The position numbers and the translations under genes were made by a program. A DNA stretch of 64,000 bases from positions 3,596,001-3,660,000 of the forward strand of contig OW051472.1 of assembly GCA_932521025.1 (NCBI GenBank), written 5' to 3'. Below are positions 53,501 through 64,000 of this stretch, piece by piece; position 1 is the first letter of the stretch; each line of letters starts with the position of its first letter. The stretch comes from Oscheius onirici (Eukaryota; Nematoda; Chromadorea; Rhabditida; Rhabditidae). The notes below the pieces were generated by a model. The model was not told the origin of the DNA, made no database searches, and worked only from the letters and a program-made list of their open reading frames with translations.

Positions 53501-56500
53501 CTGTCGTCTAAAATTGGATCTGACGACGATTCTTGCTACAATCAGCATCATCTCGAGCTAAAAGTCTCTCGCAATCTTTTCCACTATTAATAGGCGAAAG
53601 TGAGGATCATCTCCCAAGAAAATAGGCAGAAGATTGAGCGCGATGAGGAACGAGGGATAGCACCCCCGCCGATCGGCTATTTGTGGGCCGGATCATCCCT
53701 AACTTACGCAGATGCTTCTGATATAGAAATCAGACTGATATCACGCACGCGGCGCTCTCTGAAACATATATGATGAGAGATAAGAGCAACGAAGTTAATT
53801 AGGTCAATCCAGTTCGAAGTAGAGGGTGGGAGAGCACTTTGGGGAGGGATAAATGGAGAACTTGAGTGAGTTCTGTGAAGACCTCTGTAATTTAGAGATT
53901 CTCGTCGCGAACTCTACAGTTTCCAATCGACACTAATAAAAAGGTTTGGAACATGGAAGACAGTTGCAAAACAAGACTCACTCTGTTATCACCAAAACAG
54001 TGATCTTCTTTCACAACATTTTTTCCTCACTTTCAAAGTGTTCGAGACAAACCGGGAAGAAGAGATCGGCCATTAGTCTCGTTCCTAATTCGGAAATCTT
54101 GTTGATGTCTTCTCAAAGTCTAAGCTATCCAAAAGTGATGATGTTTGCTACGAATTGAAAGGCTTAATTTCCGCGACCACACAGACACGACACTGCGTAA
54201 TATCGTCAAGTGCATTAATTAACCATGTAAGGGCCATTAGGAGACGCTGATTGCAACTAGTCGAGCTGTAGGTGAGTCCTTTTATAGCTTTCATCGGACA
54301 AAATGGGGGATTATTTACAGAAGGGGACAGATGAGACCAATTAGCATATTACCTGGTGGGCCTGAGGCATAATCTAATTCTCACGCGAGCCACATAAATA
54401 TTAGAGCCATTACCTTATACCTGGAGGGAGCGGAGACACTCTGATACTGGACAGCCTAATTGACGAGACCTTGAGAGCGTTGCGTTAATTGATATTAATT
54501 AGAAGCTCTGACATGATCCGAAGGGGTCGGATTTTAATTCGATTAAACTCTCTAGTCCATGAACTCTAAGTCCAATTCGGCTGCTGGCTAATGTCGAGAC
54601 GAGAGGGTGTATTGTCCGACGGATTAACACGTGCCCTCAGAGTGCCAGAAGGACTGTCGGCATCCGAGTCGTTAATGGCTCTACAAACAGTCCCTCTGGC
54701 ACAATCTCACATCGTCAGCAGCTCGTGGAGACCAAATTAGAGCCATTAGGGAACCGACTTCCTGTGGACAACCTGTGGAGAGACTCTACCAATTAGGAAC
54801 CATTAGGCCCAACTTCCGTTTCTTAGTCAATCGAGGGAAATTAGCGACGCGTGAAGTTTAGGGCATTAATCGTCTTAGTACTAGCAGATAAGAGAGGTAT
54901 TAGTTTTGACAGTTCCGGTGGCTTTGGTTTCAAGACGTCCATCTACCAAAGAGTTAGAATATTTTCTACAGAATCTTTGAACAGATCTTGTTCAAAAGAA
55001 CTGTAGTAGTTTCTACAAAAAGAGTGTCTCATGGGTCATCGTAGTGCGAACAAGCTACCCCCTGTTCTGGTTTCCGGTCACTCTCGCATGGTGCGAAGTG
55101 AGCCCGGAAGATCTGAGACAAGATCAATTGCAGGAAGAGGTCACCGAGTGAGAGCAGTGGAGAGTGAAGAATAGCAAGAATAATTACAATTGCACCGGTT
55201 GAACAGGTTCAATTAAAGGATTTGAGTCAGAAGAAGGCTTTTTCTGCGAATAGAAACGGAATCCGTACAAATACGACGAGTTGTGTCTAAACCTTGTTTT
55301 GTACTCTCTGACTGTTTTTACGAGGTAAATACAAAAAGTACAGAAAACTGTAGTTAAAAAACAAGGAAGAGTGCCGTAAAAAGACTGCTGTTTTTGGCGG
55401 GAAAATGGGAAGGAAGAGGAGCTAATGAAGATGATCAACTCTCTCTTCAGGAAATTCGATATCCGTGATACGAGTTGTGCTCTCTTTCTGTGACAAATTC
55501 GCGGAAAAAGGTACACAAAGGTGCGCGAGAAGAGATAAGCGGTGGTGGAAGGGGCGGGCAGCGCGACCAATACACAGGCTACGGTAGTTTCCTTCGGAAG
55601 GCGCTAAATGTCATTATAGACACAGGCCACTCCGGAATTGCTCATAAATGCCTGAACAAGTCATCAGATGCAATCTAAATGAAGCTGTCGTCTTCCAGTT
55701 TGGAGAAAACAGAAGAATCCGATTGGCAGCGACACACTTCATGCATAATTACATGCTCTTAGAAAAGGACAATTGTTCAGGAATGATCATGGACACGCTA
55801 GCAGTCGCGACCGACAAACCGGCCAAATCAGTCGACAAAACACACAAATCCACTTTGTCTGTACTGCTGATCCGATTGCGGACAAAACAGGCCATCTCTC
55901 TTGAAACTGTCAAAACAACCTGTAATTGGTGTGAACTTGCTCGGATCAGTATGACAGTTTCTGGTTGTAGCGCTATCTGAAGCGTCTATGAGACTCACAG
56001 AATAATTGTTTCCAGAGAAGGACAGGTCTGTAGTTGTTCTCTTACATCCAAATAGATTCTTCTTTTGTGGTAACAGAGTCAACCAAAGAATTGATACTTC
56101 TTAATCCCACCCAGTTCTACAGGGATGATAGTTGACTACTAAACGATCTTTTGAACATGTTTTAGATCTTCTTGTAGTCGGATCATTCGGATGTCTAATG
56201 TATCAGTGTTTTGTATTTTGAGACTCTCTGGAAGCTCTCAGCAAAAACTGTTGCTTCCAACCGCTAGTTTTATACAGAACTCGACTCACACCGACCGGAA
56301 GTTTATTAGATCGGTTACCAATATTGGTGTTCGACTCATACCTAGGCCAGTCACAGGCAGAGTAGTCACAATCGTGACTAACAGATCCAGTTACTTTCCC
56401 TCTCCTGCCCCCAAAACAGTTGTGAAAGCGCCGTCAAAGAACAGATTCAATTAGTCGGAAAGTGTTCGAATTTCAAACTAATGAGGCTTTTGTCCTCTCT

Positions 56501-57378
56501 GAAAACATCTCAAGACTGTCGAGGGGCTTTGTCTCCGTCCAATGACGCGAAGACGAATTGTACACTGAAAAGAGCCAGGTGCCATAATTCGCTTGTTATC
56601 TGGCTGCTCAATCGTCCCACAGTTCCCCGGCGTCACCTGTCGATTGCTTGTTGGCGATCTATCCGTCGACTAACCTAATACAGTAATTAGTCAGCGCCGC
56701 AAAGCAAATCCGAAAATTGGCGATTCAGAAGACTCAAATGACCGTAGCCAATTAAAGCGAATCTTCTTCTTTTATGGGACAAAAGTGAGTCAATCGAGGG
56801 AGTAACTTCCAGTTGGTTACATCCTCTGACTCAGATCTAATTAGCCTGCAAACTCTCAACAGTCCCATTGACGGAGATGTATCGAAGCGAGAGATGACCC
56901 GGTGATACAAGTGATTGAGCAGGAGGCAAGTCAGCAGAGGACATGGGAAAGTCTGACAGTTCACCAATGGACCCAATCAAGTCTTAGTTCAGGGCGGTCA
57001 AGAGACTTCCTAAGATTATAAAACACTTTACAAGCGCTTTGAAAATGGATTGGAATTTAATAGAAGAAAAGACTGGAAGATCACCCCAAGTGGTATCTTT
57101 GAGCGGCGTAAGGAAGGGACAAAATGAGGTGATTTGTAAGCGCTGCAAAACGAATTAGGCTCTGGACCTGGAATGAAGTTCCCTCTTCGTCAATTTAGAC
57201 GTCTTTAGGGTCTGGCCCAGTGTTAATCTGCTTATGGTAGAAGGGAGAGAAGACTAACCTGCCGGCGAAGAAGGACGCGACGACGAAGGAAGCAGTTTGT
57301 CGTCTGAAACTGGATATTTTGAAGAGTGTGAAGGTGGAGTTGAGAAGGGAGAAAAAGAAGGGAACACAACCCTCAAAT
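50525..57378 (-). CDS. alr-1: Aristaless-type paired-like homeodomain transcription factor
   Basis: The homeodomain is split over two exons, 51911-51994 ([19 protein letters not shown], then THYPDVFTR) and 51071-51207 ([18 protein letters not shown], then [20 protein letters not shown]), with glutamine at position 50. [17 protein letters not shown] and KxRKQERSS point to nematode ALR-1 among the paired-like classes; PRRX, DRGX and UNC-42 fit less well. Upstream, exon 52037-52379 encodes [20 protein letters not shown], a coiled [11 protein letters not shown] stretch and an acidic Asp/Arg repeat before the homeodomain. It joins in frame, across a 4.9-kb intron, to 57259-57378 ([20 protein letters not shown]). 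Downstream exons encode an Ala/Gln/Leu-rich tail ending [15 protein letters not shown] at 50525. ALR-1 works in sensory neuron identity in worms. Any exon with the true start codon upstream of 57378 was not found. Confidence 0.78.
52380..57258. promoter_or_regulatory. Large intron with clusters of homeodomain-type TAAT motifs
   Basis: This intron is two orders of magnitude longer than most in the window. Between about 54200 and 54920 it contains closely spaced ATTA/TAAT cores in recurring contexts: GCCATTAGGAG near 54233, TTAATTGATATTAATTAG at 54485-54502, AGCCATTAGG at 54741-54750, then AATTAGGAACCATTAGG at 54791-54807. Further ones occur at 56681-56690 (CAGTAATTAG) and about 56837. TAAT is the core site of homeodomain proteins, so auto- or cross-regulation is plausible. 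This is inference from motif density, not measured binding. Confidence 0.4.
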
Positions 57379-60300
57379 CTGTAAAGCTCTTTCTGGCGTC
57401 AAGAACCTTTTTGATCCGAGCATAAGCCAGAGAGACGAAAGATACAAAGGTGCTGATCCGAGTCTCGAAATAGCTCGATGATGTGGGGACTAATAGCCAC
57501 AAGAGAATTAGCAAGAGAGTGAGTCTGTTTGCATTATGATAAGCTACAGTATGCCAACTATTGATTCAGACAGACTGAATCTCAAGAAAAATGAGCCAGT
57601 TCGTGTCCGGGCCGTTAGTAGCCGTTTAGACAATGTACACAGCAGCCATAATGGGCGCAAATTGAGGAAATATATCATTGCGCTGCTCTATTAGACATAT
57701 TTGGGCAGAACTCTCTCTCGACATACAAGGAGGGCTCCTGGAGGTCATTAAAGGATGCCGTCCGATTGTTAGTGAGACGACTAAGTCGCCGTCGCCAAAA
57801 TGGTCGCGCGCGGCTTAAATCAACTGGAAAATATGTCGGATAATTCCCTTTAATTACTCATATTTGCAAACACGCGACTTTAGAAGGGCGAGACCTGCCC
57901 CAGGATTACGGTAGTCTTTCGAGTAGATCTGGTTCGAGGTACAGTAAGTTCCCTAAAGGAAAGAGACTTGAAGATTGCCGGCTTTCAGATTATTCTGGAA
58001 TGAAAGCTGAGCCGAAAAATGACGCTGGCTGATCAAGTCAGAAATAGAGACAGACTATCATGTACACGTGTTGCATTGGGAGGAGAGGGAACGTTTTTGA
58101 CTACCAAATGTTCTTACTGTAAGAGAGTCAAGACGAACGGTCAGACACATTGGCGCAAGCCTTTTCAAAACTCGACGGTTGACTGAGCATAAGGTCAAAA
58201 GAGTTTTTGCTCCTGACCAAAGCTGGGAAGCCGAGAGAGGACCAATTAAGCTGCCCCAAAACGGTACCTAATGTATGTGGCGCCAGGCAGTCGCCGTCAC
58301 GTCTCCTAGGGTGATCGGCCAATAGGTCTTTCTCCATTGGGCCCTTCCAATCTCTGGGCGTATCATAATGCGGACCGACAAGCAGGATTACCATAATTGA
58401 GCAGTATAAGGCGCCGGGACCGGCAACTCGGAATGACAGCTGCAGGACACTAATATGGCAAGTAGGGGAGAAGGAGAAGATGATGTGTCCTGTGTATGGT
58501 CCCAATTGATTCGTTGGGTAAACAGCTGAATCAGGACAGACACACACAAAGAAGGAGATGGCTCATAAGGCACAAAAGTCGTTACCGGCCAGGTGCTAAT
58601 TCTGTCGGCAAGTGGGTCAGCTTTGAACAAGGCCCAATTGAGACGGAAGGGCGTGAAAATGACTCGATGAACACCTGCTAACCGATGTCTTTTTTGAAGA
58701 TTAAAAAAAGGGGACTCTACCGTATTCCAAGGATCTGAACAAGCTTCAGATGGGTCCGAGTCTAAAAAAGGTCGAGAAAGGAAGAGGTGTTAAGAGGTGA
58801 TAGCAGAACTAATGTCTTGTCTAAACAAGGCCAAAAGTGTTAAGGATTAGTCATAAGATGGGAGGAGCAGAGAGGTTAGATAAGAAGTTGAGAATAATGG
58901 CTGTTTAGTCAGCCGAAGAGGTTTATGACCACTACCACACCATTTTGGAGGTCTCTTCTCTTCCAAGAGGGGCGGGTCTTCAAAATAGCCGAGACTCAAA
59001 TGAGTTGAACGGTTATAACATTTGCATAATCTCTCGAAGCTAAGCCTAATTGAATTCTTTTCAGTTTAGTGCAGAAATTAGAAGAAAAATTTGTACAAAT
59101 GACTGATTTAAATGAGGTTCATTAGTCTGTCAATTGGTGTAATTGACCACCACGTTGCACAGCGACTTCCGGCCATTGAGCGACGATCTTGTCAGGAGTG
59201 GGAAAACAGCCACAGCCGTTATTTATGACATTAGCAGCAGAGCTTTTTGGGACTCTTGCGATAGAATGGGATAATTTTTGACTCTTTATAGTGCTGAAAT
59301 AAAATTGACGTGTTTCCGAAATACATAAATTCGCACAGGTCTCTTTCTCGTTGAAAACGATCGTTTTGAGGTTCAATGTTCTGCAAAATTGTAGAAGACA
59401 TCAAGTACTTCAACTTTTCAGAACATCAGAACCTTCGAAAATATCGTCTAGCCCGACAGGAGGACTTTCGAGGAACAGCGTTTATCGTATTTAATGACGG
59501 ACGCACTGAATCTGCCATGGGTCCAGCAATGGCCAAATTTTAAAGGACTGTATTAGTAAATTTTGTTGATGAACAGACTCAGTATCCAAAAGTATCGATT
59601 CAAGCAGATTCAGGTATGGACAGTGAGAGATGAGACCGCCAATTTGCTTGCGGCCATTAGCTGCAGTCGAATGACAGAAATCCGTCACTTTTCATGGATG
59701 AGAAATGCTCGTCTCCCCGCGAGCAATAATGGAGAGGCTTACCTCCGTTATTAGTCCCCGAAAGAAAAGAATTAGGACGATAATATTTACCTGTGAAGCA
59801 TTTTAATTACGCAGTTAGTCCTTTGTTCAGCTTGCTTCCTGCTCTTTTCATTAGGCTGGCCAATTAAAACTTGGAATTCTTTTACTGGTTATACGGTAAT
59901 TGGCCGACGACGACGGAACAAATAAACACCATGAATTCTCATTTCGCCGCTACTGAAGGGGCACCACGGATTTCAATAAACGGCCAGTAACAAATTTAAT
60001 TACTAGCACTTGGTCCTGGAGATTAGCCCATTAGCACGCGAAACCGCGGCTCTTATTAAAGCCCGGCCCCGAACAAATTTTGGCTGGACGAGAGCGGTTT
60101 GACTGCGAGTCAAACGAAGAAAAAAAAGGAAAGGGGCTGTTTGAGAAAGTAAGGCTGACAAATGGACATCTAGTTTGGGAAACTTCCCGACTCGAGACTA
60201 TCCTTTCAGAACTAAAAAACTGAGAGAACCAATATATTGCCAAGTAGTTCGAATTGTGTCTTGGTGATAAATTTTGTGATAAGACAAATTTTGAATGGAA

Positions 60301-61600
60301 GGGTGGAATATGAGTCCAGGAGTAGACACGAAAGAAAGGTCAGAGGCAGAAGCACCTTTAAGGAAAAAGTAATGTAGAATGGGACAGTCTGACAATGAGT
60401 TGGGGTTGCTTATAGCTTTAGAAAATATGTCGATAGTCTGCTCTATAAGTTCACAATGAGACAGGCTGGAATTTCGGTAATGTTGTCTAGAGTGCCAGAC
60501 GGTTACAACAGTTAGAAAAGATGTGCTAAGGCAAATTTTGGAGACAGGGAAACAAGTCAAAATGAAGGACCAGCAATTAGAGACAGTCTGGCTAAGTTTG
60601 CATTGAAGAATAAAAATCGTAAACAAAGAGAATCCCGTCTCTGTTCAGTACTCCAGGATCTGCTTAAAATTAGAAAAAGGTTCGACAGGAAGGAATTAGC
60701 GAAAAGAGAGTAGAGAGTAGTCTTTCTGACTGAACAAAATAGGAATGTTGTCGGCGAACGGAAAGGTCTGTTTGGCCTGCGGAGATTGCACATGAAATGA
60801 GAAGACTCTATTGTCTACAGGAGCGACTGACTACTCTTCCTAATAACTGACTAAAGACGGTCAATGTTCATTAGAGACGAACAGTTTGGCAAGTGATTCA
60901 GCCAATACGCGTAGGGGAGCCTATTCACAGCTTCTTATGAAATTGCAACTGTCGAGTGACAAGGACGGATCAACAGCCTGTCCTCGTCTGTGTACACAAG
61001 ACATTGTACACGGGTAATACGAGATTTGGACCTTTTATCAGAGGCGGCCTCTTGACACCAATACTGGCATTTTCTCAGCGGGTGGTCAGTCACTTCCGGT
61101 CCACAAGTCCAAGCCAATGAGAGCAATTAGCTCCAGTCCATTGTTCAAGTTGTAGGAAGGAGGGAGAACAATTTACGGATTTGAGGCGGCCCTAAAATTT
61201 GTGTGTCCTCCATTACGCATGTTTTTGGCGGCCGACGAGCGGACCCCGAAGGAGTCAAAAATAAGCATAAAATTAATGTTATGGGCCATTTGAAATATCA
61301 AATTACGGTAAATGATTGACTGGAACACGAGAGGACATGTGTCGATCCAGCCACTTTACATCGACAGAGAGCATAATGAGAGCACGGATTGAATTTCAGG
61401 GAGGAGAAAACAGTTGGAACCTTTTCTCAAAAAAGAGCGGAGGAGGGGCTAATCAGCTTATGTGATTTGGAAACTGGATATGAGCTGGGAGAGCATACAA
61501 AGACGATATTCAAAAAGGGGCAAAGAATGGAGTTCGAGCTAGGTGGTTCTCTCACAATTTCTCCTCATTACCGTGGGAAATTACAAGTTCCCAGGCTTCG
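57379..61600. promoter_or_regulatory. Gene-free upstream region of the homeobox gene
   Basis: More than 4 kb without a supportable exon, apart from a possible unseen first exon of the homeobox gene. ATTAG/CAATTA motifs recur, for example near 58240, 59110-59145, 59658, 59799-59855, 60021-60032 and 61125. No repeats of note were seen until about 61601. It is probably promoter and enhancer sequence of the aristaless-type gene. Confidence 0.4.
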
Positions 61601-61688
61601 TTAGCGCCAAAAAGATAAGTTTGACTTGTCAAGATTATAATTCGACAAGACTTGTCAAGTCGCGCTTCAGACTTTCACTTCAGTTGAA
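61601..61688 (+). repeat. Solo end fragment of the long-inverted-repeat element
   Basis: This 88-bp stretch (TTAGCGCCAAAAAGATAAGT, ..., GTCAAGTCGCGCTTCAGACT) matches the left end of the 2.1-kb element at 43241-43321 with a few differences. It stops exactly where the duplicated F-box block begins (61689). Confidence 0.75.
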
Positions 61689-62639
61689 GTGTCTTCTCGT
61701 AGCCGTTCATCAGAGTCTGAAGATTGTCAATTCAAAAAGATGTAACCAACCTGAAGTTGGGGCTCGTTCATAATCGCCTCGAAATCAACAATTGGATATC
61801 GACACAGAAGGTTATCGTGGAAGTGAAGAGACAGTTCCTTCAGTGTTCCTGTTTTCTCACCGTTTAGCCAGTTCTGAAAACAAGGAGTATGAAAAAAGAG
61901 CAAAGGTTTACTTTCATGAAGTGGGCAAATATTTTCTCGTCAAAGATGTCGTAATAGAGTTCTACACTCTCTCGCTGCCTTCCAAGCTCGAATATCTTCA
62001 AATCGTTCGAGTATTTGTAAAAGTTGTCTATGTCTACGACGATGTGCAGATTTGGGATGTTCTGTTGAAAAAAAAACTGATTTAAGAAACGTAAGAGACA
62101 AAAACCTGAAAGTATTCCTCGTCTCCTTTGTAGTAGCAATCATACAAAAAAATCTCTGATGGCCGGGTAAGAGCCACCAGTTTTCTCATGTCATCATCTT
62201 CCACCTGAACCACGTGCAGTCTTTTGACTCCGTTCATTAGCTCCATGTCGGGAATAGCAGAGTACCTATTATACTTTTTCTGAATTCTGGATTGGCGAGA
62301 CTAATAGCAAGCTTACAATTGTAATACACTCTATGTACTGGAACTCGATCGAGTGGGCAGCTTCCAAATACCTTTCATCTCTAAACGTTTCTCCCTCCGT
62401 CTTGAGATATTCCCCATTACAAACAAGTTTTAGGGCTCTTCTACTACGCCAGCTTGGTTTCATTCGATCAATGGTCTTCTCGATAGACTTACAACTGCCA
62501 TAGATTCGTGTACCGGATTGTGCGGTCATCTGAAAGTAGAAAGGACAAACAAGGATATGAAAGAAACGGAACTTACCTTTCGCAGAATGTTACGCAGTGA
62601 GTTGTAGTCAAGATCTTCTAGTTTTAGGTGATTTTCCAT
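61689..62639 (-). pseudogene. Duplicate F-box gene, 3'-truncated at the duplication boundary
   Basis: Same sequence as the gene at 41010-42049, from its start (MENHLKLEDL at 62639) through the FBA exons, but the copy breaks inside the last exon: after TLMNGYEKT the sequence switches to the repeat fragment at 61688. The final 27 or so codons (QENEYLVKTHD onward in the intact gene) are missing. If translated, the protein would run into repeat sequence or end early, so it is probably not equivalent to the intact gene. Confidence 0.65.
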
Positions 62640-62934
62640 GGTTGAAGAGAGCTGGAAGAATGAAGGCAAGCTGTGCAGCATAATTAAAAGCAACGCAACA
62701 AGAGAAGCGGCCACCTGCTTATGCAGATCGAGCTTACACTTCTGTCTATTTAAATATGTATTTCATAGTCAGACATAGAGAGAAAAGTCAGACGATTCAG
62801 ATCGCCCATGTCTCCGAACTAGCTACTTTCTTTTTGCTACATCGGCGAAAAAAACAGATGTAGTTCAGTTGTTCAATAATTGTCAATAATTATGTGAAAA
62901 ACAACTATTCCCAATTTTATAGACTGTGAAGAAT

Positions 62935-63774
62935 TTAACTATCAAACGAAGTAGTTTTTATTGACTGATGCTGTAATTCGAACTCAAGACTTTCCGTTTC
63001 GCAGCGAATGACCATTCTCCGATTGTCCTTCCTCTTGACAACATACTCATTTTCCTGCGTCTTCTCGTAACAGGTCATCAGAGTCTGAGCATTGATAATC
63101 ATCGACTGTAGAAGTTGGGGCTTGTTCAAAATCTCTTCAAAGCTGACATTTATAGGACTGCGGGTGTATTGCGAAGGTGAAGAGAGAACACTTTGACCGT
63201 TCCTGTTTCCTCACCAGCGAGCCAGATCAGTGATAGAATAGACAAGTACATGAGTCTTAGGCCAAGGAACTGATCGACTATGTCTGGATGGAAATAGTTT
63301 ACAAGTTTATTCGCTGTATCAAGTCTATATTCGACAAGATCGACTCTTCGGACTGACCATGGTGGTGCTGTAAATTCCTCAGAGAGTGACACCCGAGTGC
63401 TGGTTTTCGGTTCTCGTCCATGATCAAAAAACTTTAATGATTCCTAGTAAGCTGATATATTATTGTACTGTACTGGTACACATAAAATTGGAGATATTCT
63501 GTTGTAACCTGATATCAAGAAAGCACAGGAAGAACGAACCTGGAAAAACTCCTCGTCTCCGCTGTAGTTGTAGTCACAAAAATATATGGTTGATGGTCGA
63601 ATAAGCGCTACCAATATTTTCAGGTCCTCTTCTTGCACCAGAGTCAGCTCCAGACTCTACTCCGTTCATTAACTCCAAGTCGGGAATGAAAACCGTTTCA
63701 AAGAAGTCCTTCTCACAAACGGTCTGAATTTTATAAAAGGAAGTTTCGATAGATTTTTGTTCCGGTGGTTTCAT
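62935..63774 (-). pseudogene. Duplicate of the truncated FBA pseudogene
   Basis: Identical in all compared positions to 42345-43184, including the frame break between NGVE and QEEDL and the missing F-box. Sharing the lesion shows that the lesion predates the duplication, or that the copy is an assembly artefact. Confidence 0.65.
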
Positions 63775-63831
63775 TTTCTGACTGTTCTTCTCTCATGTCT
63801 GTCTTGTCATTTGTGACTGAAATTACTTCTT

Positions 63832-64000
63832 AGCGCTAAAAAGATAAGTTTTGACTTGTCAAGCACAAGTTGACATGACTTGACAAGTCGCGCTTCAGAC
63901 TTCCACTTCAGTTGGATGCTCGCGTGTTCTGCTGCTACGTCGTCTCCTCGTCTGCTCTACCATTTCTACCATGCCAATTCTCCTCATCTAGTCTACCAGG
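63832..64000 (+). mobile_element. Left end of a second long-inverted-repeat element, cut by the window edge
   Basis: Identical to the left arm at 43242-43410 (TAGCGCTAAAAAGATAAGTT onward, CTCCTCATCTAGTCTACCAG at the last bases). Whether the whole 2.1-kb element follows lies outside the window. Confidence 0.7.

Larger units (their letters stand above)
61689..64000. repeat. Second copy of the F-box block (equals 41099-43410)
   Basis: Every line I compared is identical at a constant offset of 20,590 bp, from 41099/61689 to the end of the window (43410/64000). The copied block contains most of the intact F-box gene, the truncated FBA pseudogene and the first 168 bp of the inverted-repeat element (63832 onward). 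The repeat probably continues beyond the window. Confidence 0.9.

Noticed and set aside
52650-57258. Several minus and plus frames in the homeobox intron
   Set aside because: Composition is low in complexity, there are no motifs, and they lie within a 4.9-kb intron whose flanking exons join in frame.
1-64000. CRISPR array, rRNA or prokaryotic operon signals
   Set aside because: No regularly spaced direct repeats, no rRNA-like blocks, and genes are intron-containing and eukaryotic.

Overview
The window reads as nuclear DNA of a nematode, probably a free-living or rhabditid-like species that I cannot name. The pointers are very short GT-AG introns (many 34-50 nt) ending in TTTCAG or TTTTAG, compact genes on both strands, an SRT-type serpentine chemoreceptor, F-box/FBA-type proteins, and single-copy metazoan genes with close nematode counterparts (PSF2, TOM20, SQV-6, PIGC, hnRNP L, NNT, aristaless-type homeobox). 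No rRNA, CRISPR array or complete tRNA gene was seen.

Left third (1-18 kb): GINS subunit PSF2 (-), an alpha-kleisin (+), a small single-pass membrane protein of mitochondrial type (+), an unrecognised multi-exon membrane gene (+) with a mariner-type MITE, and an SRT-like receptor (-) whose last intron carries a 561-bp element with 8-bp target duplications. A nested pair of RTE-like non-LTR retrotransposon relics follows, then a 74-aa N-myristoylation-type protein (+) and peptide O-xylosyltransferase SQV-6 (-).

Middle (18-40 kb) is gene-dense: TOM20, a GLI-like zinc-finger gene whose C-terminus is a copy of the hnRNP L tail, PIGC, hnRNP L itself (with a tRNA-like SINE in a tiny intron), two tandem PSMD9 paralogues, an SLC25A32-type mitochondrial carrier, nicotinamide nucleotide transhydrogenase, a Pro/Arg/Ser-rich protein, a serine carboxypeptidase, all on +, and a small secreted phospholipase A2-like protein (-). 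TOM20, the carrier, NNT and possibly the 97-aa protein are mitochondrial, but I see no evidence that they form one system.

Right third (40-64 kb) is accessory and repeat-rich: degenerating F-box/FBA genes (-), an element of about 2.1 kb with long inverted repeats, a broken copy of the phospholipase gene, a TTLL-type tubulin polyglutamylase (-), and an aristaless-type homeobox gene (-) with a 4.9-kb intron and several kb of gene-free upstream DNA studded with TAAT/ATTA motifs. The window ends in a copy of the F-box block (61689-64000 = 41099-43410, apparently identical) abutting another fragment of the same inverted-repeat family.

The observations most worth following are the zinc-finger/hnRNP L chimera, the F-box duplication tied to the long-inverted-repeat element, and the several small transposons with intact target-site duplications.
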